From an uncultured Christensenella sp. (GTDB lineage: Bacteria > Bacillota > Clostridia > Christensenellales > UBA3700): DNA of 64,000 nucleotides. Made by a program: the position numbers and the translations under genes. Of this stretch, positions 1-8,382 are shown one piece after another; within the stretch, counting starts at the first letter, position 1; each line of letters begins with the position of its first letter. The stretch lies in assembly GCA_910578245.1 (NCBI GenBank), contig CAJTPC010000005.1, positions 1 to 64,000 on the forward strand, in the 5' to 3' direction. Below the pieces are notes generated by a model. It searched no databases, had not been told where the DNA came from, and saw only the letters and a list, made by a program, of their open reading frames with translations.

Positions 1-123
1 TATATATTTTATATTAAGAGATTTTAATAAGAATTTTTGAAATGCTGTCGAATGTACAAAAATTTACACATTTTCTTAAAGACATAAAGCGATAATGACG
101 TCAAATATAATATATAATTATAA

Positions 124-155
124 ATTTAGGCAATAGTTTTACCTATTACCTAAAT
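124..155 (-). terminator. Hairpin downstream of the M16 peptidase gene
   Basis: A 13-bp stem (124-136 with 143-155, one G-U pair) closes a 6-nt loop just after the peptidase stop. The following minus-strand sequence is AT-rich but has no clean U-tract, so it is a weak terminator or an RNA-stabilising hairpin. Its sequence contains GGTAATA GGTAAAA, like the heptamer array near 37.4 kb. The remaining bases 1-123 are AT-rich and hold nothing I can support. Confidence 0.45.
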
Positions 156-181
156 AAATTATCGCTCAAACTCTTACAAAT

Positions 182-1438
182 TTAGATAAGTTTGTTTAAG
201 TCGCAATCGGGCTTTTTACCCACGTACGCCAGACTTGCCTTTGATAAATCATAAGTATAATCAATGACTTCGCGTGTTTGGTCCAAAGTAATCGCGTCAA
301 TCTCTTTTAGTTTCTCGTCAATGTCGAATATCTTGTCTGTAAACAGCACGTTCTTAGCGTTGACTCGCATCATTACGCCGTTGCTCTCCTGACCGAGTAC
401 GTAATTACCTTTAAGTTGCGCAATACCTCTATCAAGCTCTTTTTTAGTAAGTCCGTTTTTACGCAATTCTTCTATAAGCTCCAAACTGCAGTCTACGGCT
501 TTCTTAACAGACTCAACATTGGTACCGATATACAAGGACAACACGCCGTTGTTGATATAAGAAGAGTTGTAGGTGTACACGTTGTACGCAAGTCCTCTCT
601 TCTCTCTCACTTCTTGGAAAAGACGGGAGCTCATTCCTCCGCCTACAATAGTATTGACTAGCGCCTCTGCCATCGATAGCTTGCTGTCGTATTCAAATGA
701 GGGAAATGCTATAGCAATATTGGATTGCTCAATATCTTTATATTTATACAATACGCTTTTTTCAGTATTGTGTCGCTTATCGTGCCAATTTCTCTTGCAA
801 TTGGATGCAAACTTTCCTTCAAAATATTTTTCTACTAATTTTTTTGCCTTGTCAAATGCAATGTTGCCTACTATTGAAACTACGCTACTCTCCGCGCAAT
901 AATTTTTGCCTATATAGTCAATCAAGTCATCGCGAGTGAAATTCTTGACGTTCTCTCTTTCTCCGAGAATTGTTCTGCCCAGCGGATTTGCTCCAAAATA
1001 CCCCTCGGCAAGCATATCCAAAACCAAGTCGGAATTATCGTCCTCGCACATAGATATCTCTTCTAGCACAACGCCTTTTTCTCTCTCCATTTCTTCTTTA
1101 TCAAAAGTCGATTTGAAGAGTATTTCACTGAGTATTTTAAGGCAATTTTCTGCCTCTGTGTCGATTGATAAGGTATAAAAGCACGTTGTCTGCTTGGAAG
1201 TAAACGCATTGATTTGCGCGCCGATTCCATCGACGTATTCTACTATCTCAAAGGAAGTTTTGTCTTCCGTACCCTTGAAATACATATGCTCAATGAAATG
1301 CGATATACCGTTGTTTTTATCATTTTCGTTACCGCTTCCGACCGCAGTCATCACTGCTATTCCAACCGACCTAACCGCAGGAGAATATTTATACGCCAAT
1401 CTCAATCCGCTTGGAAATCTAAAAATTTTGTTCATCAT
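182..1438 (-). CDS. mlpA: M16 family zinc peptidase (MlpA/YmxG-like)
   Basis: This is a 418-residue insulinase-family (M16) metallopeptidase. The inverted zinc motif HFIEH is at residues 47-51, with the distal glutamate in the segment VVLEEIS about 75 residues later. The second half has the usual non-catalytic M16 fold, including a GLAYNVYTYN segment. Length matches the single-chain processing-peptidase-like proteins of Firmicutes. It is the last gene of the rpsO-pnp-ylxY-mlpA order known from Bacillus, which supports the name. The start is one of two adjacent ATGs behind an AGAGG-type site. It is probably a cytoplasmic or membrane-associated protease; the substrate is not known from the sequence. 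Confidence 0.88.
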   Translation of the reverse strand: MMNKIFRFPSGLRLAYKYSPAVRSVGIAVMTAVGSGNENDKNNGISHFIEHMYFKGTEDKTSFEIVEYVDGIGAQINAFTSKQTTCFYTLSIDTEAENCLKILSEILFKSTFDKEEMEREKGVVLEEISMCEDDNSDLVLDMLAEGYFGANPLGRTILGERENVKNFTRDDLIDYIGKNYCAESSVVSIVGNIAFDKAKKLVEKYFEGKFASNCKRNWHDKRHNTEKSVLYKYKDIEQSNIAIAFPSFEYDSKLSMAEALVNTIVGGGMSSRLFQEVREKRGLAYNVYTYNSSYINNGVLSLYIGTNVESVKKAVDCSLELIEELRKNGLTKKELDRGIAQLKGNYVLGQESNGVMMRVNAKNVLFTDKIFDIDEKLKEIDAITLDQTREVIDYTYDLSKASLAYVGKKPDCDLNKLI

Positions 1439-1524
1439 CGTCCTCTGTCGTCATTTATAATGATATTATAATATAATTATTATCAATCGTAAAGCATAAA
1501 TACCGACTTTTGCTATTTTATGAA

Positions 1525-2247
1525 TTATATTATCTCTTGAGATATAATCTGCGACACAGTTACGGGAGTAAGCGCATTTTGTTCATAATACGTCAATATA
1601 TCTCCCAAAGCCGACAGCGTATGCGCGGTAGGGTGCATAAGTATCATATCGCCGGCTCCTATCTTATTAGTCGCTCTGCTGTACACCAAAGAGCTGTCTT
1701 TATCTCGCCAATCTATCGTATCCCTACTCCACATAATTACACTCATGCCATGCGCATGCGCAACTTTGAGTGTAGTATCGGAATAACTGCCTGACGGCGG
1801 AGCAAATAAAGTTATATCATACCCGGTCAACCCCTTTACGAGAGTATTGGTCGAGGTTATTTCCGCTTCATTTTGCTTAGCGTCGAGTTTTGCATGGTCC
1901 TTATGGAAATATCCATGATTACCTAGTTCATGTCCGCCCTCTATCATCTTATCGAGATATTCTTTATTCTTTGACGCCCAACTACCGCCGACAAAAAACG
2001 TTGCTTTGGCATTGTGCTTTGCGAGAATCTCAAGCATACCGTCGAGATATTCCGTCCCCCAATACACGTTGATCATCAAAGCCACTTCGCCTCTTGTAGT
2101 ATTTCCCTTATAATATGGTCTGTCATTGTTTGGAGTAAAGACAAATGAGGAATACTGACCGCTGAAACTCACCAAAGTGAGCGTCAACAGCATCGTTATA
2201 ATAATTACGTTGGTAACTGCGCTTGCAAATTTTGATACTTTCTTCAT
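1525..2247 (-). CDS. ylxY: Polysaccharide deacetylase family protein, YlxY/PdaB-like
   Basis: A 240-residue NodB-fold protein with an N-terminal membrane anchor or signal (about residues 10-32). The start was set at the ATG behind GAGGTGTGT; an upstream extension is possible but lacks a site. The metal-binding HxxxH is present (GHELGNHGYFHKDH, near residue 118), as are the FAPPSG and MILMHP motifs. The first motif reads LMINVYWG where active deacetylases have FDDG, so the catalytic aspartate pair is missing. My recollection is that Bacillus YlxY shows the same change. It lies between the LRR gene and mlpA, in the Bacillus order. It is probably an envelope or spore-related cell-wall protein, and enzymatic activity is doubtful. 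Confidence 0.82.
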   Translation of the reverse strand: MKKVSKFASAVTNVIIITMLLTLTLVSFSGQYSSFVFTPNNDRPYYKGNTTRGEVALMINVYWGTEYLDGMLEILAKHNAKATFFVGGSWASKNKEYLDKMIEGGHELGNHGYFHKDHAKLDAKQNEAEITSTNTLVKGLTGYDITLFAPPSGSYSDTTLKVAHAHGMSVIMWSRDTIDWRDKDSSLVYSRATNKIGAGDMILMHPTAHTLSALGDILTYYEQNALTPVTVSQIISQEII

Positions 2248-2347
2248 ACACACCTCAACAAAATGTATGTTTGAAGACAAGCGTTTATGAATATTTATCT
2301 ATGCCAACAAAATGATTTATAAATATTTAACAGGATTTTGTATTATA

Positions 2348-3133
2348 TCAATAATATATGATTTTCGCTTTGCATCCTCTACGCCAAGACTGTAAAAATC
2401 TTGCTTTTTTCCACTTACTTGGAACGTATATCCTTTGATTACTATTCCAACCGAAAAAAGCCATATATTCCAGACTGTATACAGACTGAGGGATTTTAAT
2501 TTCTTTAATATTAACGCAACCGTCAAATGCTAACCTTCCTATAATCTCCAAATCATTGGGCAACTCCGTTTCTTGCAAAGATTTACAACCTTCAAAAGCT
2601 CTATCGTGTATCTCCAATACCGATTGCGGTATCACTACTTTTTTCAACAAAACGCTATTGACAAACGCCGTTTCGCCTATTATTGCGATATCGCTGTCAA
2701 CGCAATATTCATCGTCATTCCCAAGATACCTCTCTAAACAATTTACTTTGGCATACGCATGCCCCGCTAATTTACTTTGAGTTACTATTACTGAAATTCT
2801 CTGTCCGCCTATATACACGCATTTAAGATTATCTATATCCTTTAGACAACCTTGCTCCAAGTAAATTTCTTCATTTTCAATAATTATACTATTTAACTCG
2901 TAGCAACCGCTAAACGCGTTCTTATCTATTTGTCTTACGGATTTTGGAAGAAAAATTTCTTCAAGATAAAATTGATCGGGAAAAGCGTATTCTTCAATCT
3001 TTATGACGCCGTCAGGAACTGCTAATCTTTTAGCGTCCTCAATCTTACACATAAATAATTCGCCCTCGTCAATATACCAATTTTCATCGTCTATAGACAA
3101 GAGTTTGTTTTTAATATATTCGTTTTCTTGCAT
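2348..3133 (-). CDS. Leucine-rich repeat protein (BspA/LRR_5 type)
   Basis: A 261-residue protein built of degenerate LRR_5 repeats of the form I..-AF-C..L..I.IP.SV..I, for example KIEEYAFPDQFYLEEIFLP, RQIDKNAFSGCYEL and EIHDRAFEGCKSL. No signal peptide or membrane segment is visible, so it appears to be cytoplasmic, unlike most BspA-type surface proteins. An AGAGGT site precedes the ATG. It lies between pnp and ylxY, which are adjacent in Bacillus, and follows the pnp terminator, so it may be a late insertion into a conserved operon. A role in protein binding is likely from the fold; the partner is unknown. Confidence 0.8.
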   Translation of the reverse strand: MQENEYIKNKLLSIDDENWYIDEGELFMCKIEDAKRLAVPDGVIKIEEYAFPDQFYLEEIFLPKSVRQIDKNAFSGCYELNSIIIENEEIYLEQGCLKDIDNLKCVYIGGQRISVIVTQSKLAGHAYAKVNCLERYLGNDDEYCVDSDIAIIGETAFVNSVLLKKVVIPQSVLEIHDRAFEGCKSLQETELPNDLEIIGRLAFDGCVNIKEIKIPQSVYSLEYMAFFGWNSNQRIYVPSKWKKARFLQSWRRGCKAKIIYY

Positions 3134-3196
3134 ATTTACCTCTTTTAATATACCTTTATTATATAAAACCGTACTTTAGTTGTCAATGCTAGCGAC

Positions 3197-3224
3197 AAAA
3201 AAGGAGCAATCTTGCGACTGCTCC
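3197..3224 (-). terminator. Intrinsic terminator after pnp
   Basis: On the minus strand, GGAGCAGTC and GATTGCTCC form a 9-bp stem (one G-U pair) around a GCAA tetraloop. Six U residues follow immediately. Confidence 0.85.
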
Positions 3225-3244
3225 TCACCTTGTCAAATAAGATT

Positions 3245-5329
3245 TTACTTGATAACTTCCAAAAGTCTTAACGCAACGCCCTTGTCGTTGATGTCGATAA
3301 CTTTTACTCTTACCTTATCTCCGATATTGACTACGTCCTCTACTTTTTCTACTCTTTCTTTCTTGAGTTTGGAGATGTGTATCATTGCGTCTTTACCGGG
3401 AGCGATCTCAACGAATGCTCCGAAGTTCATTATTCTAACGACTCTGCCTTCAAATTCCTCATCGATTTCCGGATCGTTGGCAATAAGTTCGATAGTCTTC
3501 TTTGCCTTAGCATTCATATCTTCGTCAATGCCGGATACAAGTACGTTGCCGAAATCATCGATATCAATCTTAACGCCCGTATCATCGATAATCTTATTAA
3601 TTACCTTACCGCCACTGCCGATAACGTCCTTAATCTTGTTGGGATCAATGCTGAAAGATACAATCTTTGGAGCATACTTAGAGAGCGACGCTTTTGGAGC
3701 AGGCAAAACTTCAAGCATCTTGTCGAGAATGAAAAGTCTGCCCTTTCTAGCTTGAGCCAAAGCCTTACGTAATATCTCTTCGTTGATACCCTTAATCTTA
3801 ATATCCATTTGAATAGCCGTGATACCGTCTACCGTACCTGCTACCTTGAAGTCCATATCGCCGAAGAAGTCCTCAAGACCTTGAATATCTGTCAAAACGG
3901 AAATCTTAGACTTGTCCTCATTGCTGATAAGTCCCATTGCTACGCCCGCAACCGGCTTCTTGATTGGAACGCCTGCGTCCATAAGAGCCAAAGTCGAACC
4001 GCAGACAGAAGCCTGTGAGGTAGAGCCGTTGGAAGAAATAACTTCGCTTACCGTACGAATTGCATATGGGAATGACTCAACCGATGGAAGCATTGGCTCC
4101 AAAGCTCTCTCTGCCAAAGCTCCGTGTCCGATTTCTCTTCTGCCGGGACTCTTCAACGGCTTTGCTTCGCCCGTGCTGTACGGTGGCATATTGTAGTGAT
4201 GGATATATCTCTTGCATACTTCGTCGTCAAGGCCTTCGAGCTTTTGAACTTCTGACAGACTACCGAGTGTACAAATCGTCATAACTTGCGTTTGTCCTCT
4301 GGTAAATACGCCGCTTCCGTGTACTCTTGGCAATACGCCGTGTTCGCACCAAATCGGTCTGATTTCTTCAAGACTTCTTCCGTCAGGTCTGATACCCTTG
4401 TCCAAAATCTTTGCTCTAACCTTAGCTTTCTTCATAGCGTACAAGGTTTCGCCTATATCTTTCTTTCCGTCAGGGAATTGCTCTGCGAAGTGCGCGAATA
4501 CGTCCTCGTCAAGAGCGTCTTCTGCCTTATCTCTGTCTTGTCTGTTAAAGTTGTCGAGTACAGCGTCCATTTTCTTATCGGCGTAAGCCTTGACAGCCTC
4601 TTCGATTTCTGTAGCCGGATGATAAAGATTAGGAACAATCTTCTCTTTACCTATTTTAGCCTGTATATCTTCGATGAACGCTACAATCTTCTTGATTTCT
4701 TCGTGACCGAACAAAATCGCTCCGATCATTTCTTCTTCGGTAAGCTCATTAGCGCCTGCCTCAACCATCAAAATAGCTTCTTTTGTTCCGCTCAAAGATA
4801 AGTGAAGTTTAGACTTCTCTCTTTGCTCTGTATTAGGATTTATAACGTACTGTCCGTCTACGTATCCGACTATAACGGAACCTGTAGGTCCTGCAAAAGG
4901 AATATCGGAAATACTCAACGCAACGGAGCTACCTATCATAGCGTATACTTCCGGCGGAAGATCCGGATCTACGGATAGAGCCGTAGCTACTACTGCAACG
5001 TCGTTGAAAAATCCCTTTGGGAACAACGGACGAAGCGGTCTGTCAATAAGTCTTGACGTCAAGATAGCCTTATCGCTTGCTCTGCCCTCGCGTTTTTTGA
5101 AACCGCCCGGTATCTTACCTACGGAATACATCTTTTCTTCATAATCTACTCCAAGTGGGAAAAAATCAATTCCGTCCCTAGGAGTTTTTGCCATTGTTAC
5201 GTTGACCATAACGGCTGTTTCTCCACATCTTACGATACAACTGCCGTTGCTAAGACCGCAATAAGCGCCTGTCTCAACGCTGACTTCTCTACCGCCGATA
5301 GTGGTTGTAAAAATCTTTCTATTTATCAT
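3245..5329 (-). CDS. pnp: Polyribonucleotide nucleotidyltransferase (PNPase)
   Basis: Phosphorolytic 3'-5' exoribonuclease of about 694 residues. Two RNase PH-like domains flank an alpha-helical domain. The second core shows the conserved FPYAIRTVSEVISSNGSTS segment, and a KH domain (DVIGSGGKVINKI) and an S1 domain (GRVVRIMNFGAFVEI) follow at the C terminus. The start was placed at the ATG 8 nt after GGAGG, giving MINRKIF; a TTG five codons upstream overlaps the ribosome binding site and is unlikely. It follows rpsO, as in most bacteria, and has intrinsic terminators on both sides, so part of its transcription probably reads through from rpsO. It should act in mRNA decay, often with RNase Y or E. 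Confidence 0.97.
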   Translation of the reverse strand: MINRKIFTTTIGGREVSVETGAYCGLSNGSCIVRCGETAVMVNVTMAKTPRDGIDFFPLGVDYEEKMYSVGKIPGGFKKREGRASDKAILTSRLIDRPLRPLFPKGFFNDVAVVATALSVDPDLPPEVYAMIGSSVALSISDIPFAGPTGSVIVGYVDGQYVINPNTEQREKSKLHLSLSGTKEAILMVEAGANELTEEEMIGAILFGHEEIKKIVAFIEDIQAKIGKEKIVPNLYHPATEIEEAVKAYADKKMDAVLDNFNRQDRDKAEDALDEDVFAHFAEQFPDGKKDIGETLYAMKKAKVRAKILDKGIRPDGRSLEEIRPIWCEHGVLPRVHGSGVFTRGQTQVMTICTLGSLSEVQKLEGLDDEVCKRYIHHYNMPPYSTGEAKPLKSPGRREIGHGALAERALEPMLPSVESFPYAIRTVSEVISSNGSTSQASVCGSTLALMDAGVPIKKPVAGVAMGLISNEDKSKISVLTDIQGLEDFFGDMDFKVAGTVDGITAIQMDIKIKGINEEILRKALAQARKGRLFILDKMLEVLPAPKASLSKYAPKIVSFSIDPNKIKDVIGSGGKVINKIIDDTGVKIDIDDFGNVLVSGIDEDMNAKAKKTIELIANDPEIDEEFEGRVVRIMNFGAFVEIAPGKDAMIHISKLKKERVEKVEDVVNIGDKVRVKVIDINDKGVALRLLEVIK

Positions 5330-5381
5330 CAAACTAACCTCCAATAATTAGTAATTTAATCGAATTTAGTACTTCGCGCTT

Positions 5382-5410
5382 AAAAAAACGGGGTGTCAAA
5401 CGACAGCCCC
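5382..5410 (-). terminator. Intrinsic terminator between rpsO and pnp
   Basis: The minus strand has GGGG-C-TGTC, loop GTTT, GACACCCC, with one bulged C, followed by a G and seven U residues. It lies just after the rpsO stop, so pnp is reached by read-through or its own promoter. Confidence 0.8.
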
Positions 5411-5417
5411 AATTTTT

Positions 5418-5696
5418 TTACTTTCTGATGCCAAGTTTTGCAATCAATTCACGGTAACGCTCGATGTCGGTATCCTTAAGATACTTCAACATGCTTCTTC
5501 TCTTACCTACCATCTGCAACAAACCTCTTCTTGAGTGGAAGTCATTCTTGTGCTCTGCAAAGTGGTCGTTGAGTTGAAGAATTCTTTGCGTCAAAAGCGC
5601 AATTTGAACTTCCGGAGAACCTGTGTCCCCTTCGTGCTTTGCAAAAGCATTGATAACTTCTTGCTTGGTCATTTCCTTTACGTTGATTACTTCCAT
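5418..5696 (-). CDS. rpsO: 30S ribosomal protein S15
   Basis: 92 residues with the full S15 signature ([14 protein letters not shown], then [16 protein letters not shown] and [10 protein letters not shown]). It binds the central domain of 16S rRNA early in 30S assembly. AGGAGG stands 7 nt before the ATG. The N terminus has a few extra residues (MEVINVKE) compared with short homologues; an internal ATG is possible but has no ribosome binding site. It is first in the rpsO-pnp-LRR-ylxY-mlpA series. Confidence 0.97.
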   Translation of the reverse strand: MEVINVKEMTKQEVINAFAKHEGDTGSPEVQIALLTQRILQLNDHFAEHKNDFHSRRGLLQMVGKRRSMLKYLKDTDIERYRELIAKLGIRK

Positions 5697-5805
5697 TTTT
5701 TTGCCTCCTTTCTGTGGAATAATAATTTAGCGATAGCCAAGTAGTACATCGGAGTCGTTGCAAAACCTAGCCACGTTATTTCACCGTATTTTGAAATACA
5801 ACATT

Positions 5806-5834
5806 ATCTTATCACAATAATTTCCAATTAGCAA
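5806..5834 (-). promoter_or_regulatory. Sigma-A-type promoter of rpsO
   Basis: TTGCTA, 17 nt, TAAGAT on the minus strand, about 100 nt upstream of the rpsO start. The resulting leader is long enough to hold an S15 autoregulatory site, but I could not identify one. Confidence 0.6.
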
Positions 5835-5900
5835 GCATTTTTTTGCATTATATAAAATATAATTTATTATGCATTGTCTAAATTTGTCGATTTATGTCGA

Positions 5901-7331
5901 TTAAGAGAAAAACTTTTCCTTATCCTCTAGCATCTTATCCCGTCTTTGCAAATATACGTCCAAGCCCTTTGGATTTGCCAGTCGCTCTAATCTGTCGCCG
6001 TCGAATATACGCTTGGATATTCCGCCTGCGCCGTTGGCTATGATACTAGATACTTCTTCCATAATGTGAATATTATAGATACACGCCTTATTCTTTTTGC
6101 AATAACCGACGTTCTCAAGATTACCGCTCATATATTTTTGTTTATACATATAATAAGGCAGATATCCGCTGTTTTCAACGGCAGACCTTGCATAATCGAC
6201 CATAGAATTTGCTAAATCAAAAGAAGAATTGTCATATCCGCCTACTTTAAGAGCAGATCCCTTTTTCAAAGCAAGCGTATGTACGGTTATATTCTCAGGG
6301 TCGAGAGCAATCGCGCAATCGACGGAGTGTCGAAAATCTTCAAAATTCTCATTCGGCAACATCGCAATCAAATCCATATTTATATCAAAATCATACCCTC
6401 TAGCCATTTTATAGACGGCGTATATCTCGTCTATCGTATGACTTCTGCCTATCAAATCAAGCGTCTTTTGATTGAAAGTCTGCGGATTTACGGAAATTCT
6501 CGTAACCCCATACTTACTCATTATATCCAACTTGGATTTAGTTATTGTATCGGGTCTACCCGCTTCAACTGTATATTCATTGCAATCGAATTTGCTTTCT
6601 CTAATAATTCTCTCAAAATTAATATCGTCAAGCGACGTCGGAGTACCGCCGCCTATATATACCGATGATACCTTCAATCCCATTTTGTCTATAATCTTCT
6701 TAGTACATCTCAACTCGTCAATAAGTATATCGCAATACGGAGTGACAAATTGCTTTATTCTCTTAAGCTCCGCCGAAATAAACGAGCAGTAACTACATCT
6801 AGATACGCATATGGGTATATTGACAAATACGTCTACTTCATCTGCTTTAACGAAGTAAGAATCCGCTTGATTGTTGCAGATATTCCTAATCAAGTCTACT
6901 TTGCCTTGCGATACTTTCAACTTATTCAAAAAGTAATCGTCAGCGTCCACACCTTTACTTAACGTTTCGTGATAGAGCTTTGTCGGGCGTATTCCCGTCA
7001 AAGAACCGTACGGCAGAGTTCGAGCGGTCAAATCTGTTAAGAATTCGTACAACATAGCTTTGCTGTGGCGCTTGATTTGCGCGTTGCGTTTTATCTCATA
7101 ATATTGACTGTCTTTATCTACGAGAAAAAAATTATCAAGAGAAAATCTTCTAAAGACTTTTGAATTATTGCACTTTATCAAACAATCAAAGATATTTTCT
7201 TCTATTTCTTTCAATTCCAGCGATAACAGTTCACCATCATCGTCAAGAATAATATGCGGATAAAATGCTCGCAAAATATCTTTATAGTCATTGTCAAAAT
7301 CTTGCGCGTTGCAACTAAAATTTATCTTCAT
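5901..7331 (-). CDS. hemZ: HemZ-type coproporphyrinogen dehydrogenase (radical SAM)
   Basis: A 476-residue radical-SAM enzyme of the HemN/HemZ group. The cluster motif is C175-x3-C179-x2-C182 (NIPICVSRCSYC). It is followed by the GGGTPT motif, the EAGRPDT segment and RISVNPQT, all typical of the family. The roughly 165-residue N-terminal region before the motif is characteristic of HemZ rather than HemN or HemW. By family it would oxidise coproporphyrinogen III to protoporphyrinogen without oxygen, but HemZ activity is poorly proven and no other haem gene is in the window. It starts 7 nt after the MBL gene and is last in the relA-dtd-MBL-hemZ series, an order common in Clostridia. Confidence 0.88.
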   Translation of the reverse strand: MKINFSCNAQDFDNDYKDILRAFYPHIILDDDGELLSLELKEIEENIFDCLIKCNNSKVFRRFSLDNFFLVDKDSQYYEIKRNAQIKRHSKAMLYEFLTDLTARTLPYGSLTGIRPTKLYHETLSKGVDADDYFLNKLKVSQGKVDLIRNICNNQADSYFVKADEVDVFVNIPICVSRCSYCSFISAELKRIKQFVTPYCDILIDELRCTKKIIDKMGLKVSSVYIGGGTPTSLDDINFERIIRESKFDCNEYTVEAGRPDTITKSKLDIMSKYGVTRISVNPQTFNQKTLDLIGRSHTIDEIYAVYKMARGYDFDINMDLIAMLPNENFEDFRHSVDCAIALDPENITVHTLALKKGSALKVGGYDNSSFDLANSMVDYARSAVENSGYLPYYMYKQKYMSGNLENVGYCKKNKACIYNIHIMEEVSSIIANGAGGISKRIFDGDRLERLANPKGLDVYLQRRDKMLEDKEKFFS

Positions 7332-7338
7332 CTATGCC

Positions 7339-7938
7339 CTACATTATCTCGTTGCGCGCTCGCTCATAAGCAAGCGTGGTACTTGGACCGTGTCCGCACA
7401 GCAAGACATAATCTCCTTGTAAATCAAAAATCTTTTGAATTGAATTTTGAAGAGCGGTAAAATCCCCACCTCTCAAATCGCATCTTCCATAACCGTCTTT
7501 GAAAATCGTATCACCGCAAAAAATTACTCCATCACATACGTAACATACTCCGCCCAAAGAATGGCCGGGAGTATGTACAACCTTAATTTTCTCATTGCAT
7601 AGCGTAATCTCGTCACCGTCGTCTACTATTTCGTCCACATCAAAGCGTGGAAACTTTCTACCGAAATCAAGCGGATTATCAATAAAATCAATATCCATTT
7701 TGTGCATAAAGACTTTTGCTCCATATCTCTCTTTTAGACGCGCTACCCCGCCTATGTGGTCAAAATGTCCGTGGGTGAGTAATATCCCTTCAAGTTGGAT
7801 ATTATTTCCGTCAATATAGTCCGTCAACTTATTGCTCTCAGTTGACGGATCTACTATAAAACAAGTCTTTTCTTCTTGATTTTCAACAATATAAGTATTA
7901 TTTCTAAGCAATCCTAAAACAAAAGTAGTGATTTTCAT
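7339..7938 (-). CDS. MBL-fold metallohydrolase, glyoxalase II-like
   Basis: 199 residues with the metallo-beta-lactamase zinc ligands THGHFDH at residues 55-61, HTPGHS near 123, GDTIF near 142 and a final CGHGP histidine. Short, single-domain members like this resemble hydroxyacylglutathione hydrolase or YcbL. The C-terminal domain that binds glutathione in true glyoxalase II is absent, so the substrate is open. It is packed 6 nt after dtd and 7 nt before hemZ, so it is surely co-transcribed with relA and dtd. Confidence 0.9.
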   Translation of the reverse strand: MKITTFVLGLLRNNTYIVENQEEKTCFIVDPSTESNKLTDYIDGNNIQLEGILLTHGHFDHIGGVARLKERYGAKVFMHKMDIDFIDNPLDFGRKFPRFDVDEIVDDGDEITLCNEKIKVVHTPGHSLGGVCYVCDGVIFCGDTIFKDGYGRCDLRGGDFTALQNSIQKIFDLQGDYVLLCGHGPSTTLAYERARNEIM

Positions 7939-7944
7939 TCTTCT

Positions 7945-8382
7945 CTATTTCTCCAAAATCATTGTAATAGGTCCATCGTTTGACATATCAATGTGCATAT
8001 GTTCGCCAAAGACCCCCGTAGCAATCTTGCCCAATCGCCTCTTAAATTCTTCAACGGTGAAATCATACAAAGGCTTTGCTATATCATATTTCGCCGATTT
8101 AGAAAAGTCGGGACGACGACCGCTAAAAGCATTGCCGTAAAGTGTAAAATTTGACACTACCATTACTTCTCCGCCTGTATCAAGCAAAGTTTTGTTGAGC
8201 TTGTTATTCTCATCTTTGAATATTCTCATACCTATTACTCTATCTACGAGATACTTGCAGGTTTCGATAGTATCTCCTTCTGTATATCCAACAAGTACTA
8301 GGTATCCTTCTTTAATTTGCGATATTTCTTCGTTATTTACCGTCAATCTTGCGTGATTGACCCGTTGAACTATTACTCTCAT
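7945..8382 (-). CDS. dtd: D-aminoacyl-tRNA deacylase
   Basis: 145 residues with the family landmarks MRVIVQRV at the N terminus, SGRRPDF and the Gly-cisPro motif NDGPIT near the C terminus. It hydrolyses D-amino acids (and glycine) mischarged on tRNA. The usual SQFTL motif reads SNFTL (residues 77-81), a Gln-to-Asn change in the active-site pocket. Its ATG overlaps the relA stop (ATGA), so the two are translationally coupled. Confidence 0.95.
   Translation of the reverse strand: MRVIVQRVNHARLTVNNEEISQIKEGYLVLVGYTEGDTIETCKYLVDRVIGMRIFKDENNKLNKTLLDTGGEVMVVSNFTLYGNAFSGRRPDFSKSAKYDIAKPLYDFTVEEFKRRLGKIATGVFGEHMHIDMSNDGPITMILEK

Noticed and set aside
3809..4801. Long open frames antisense to pnp
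   Set aside because: They mirror the codon pattern of a strongly conserved gene, have no ribosome binding site and no recognisable protein features.
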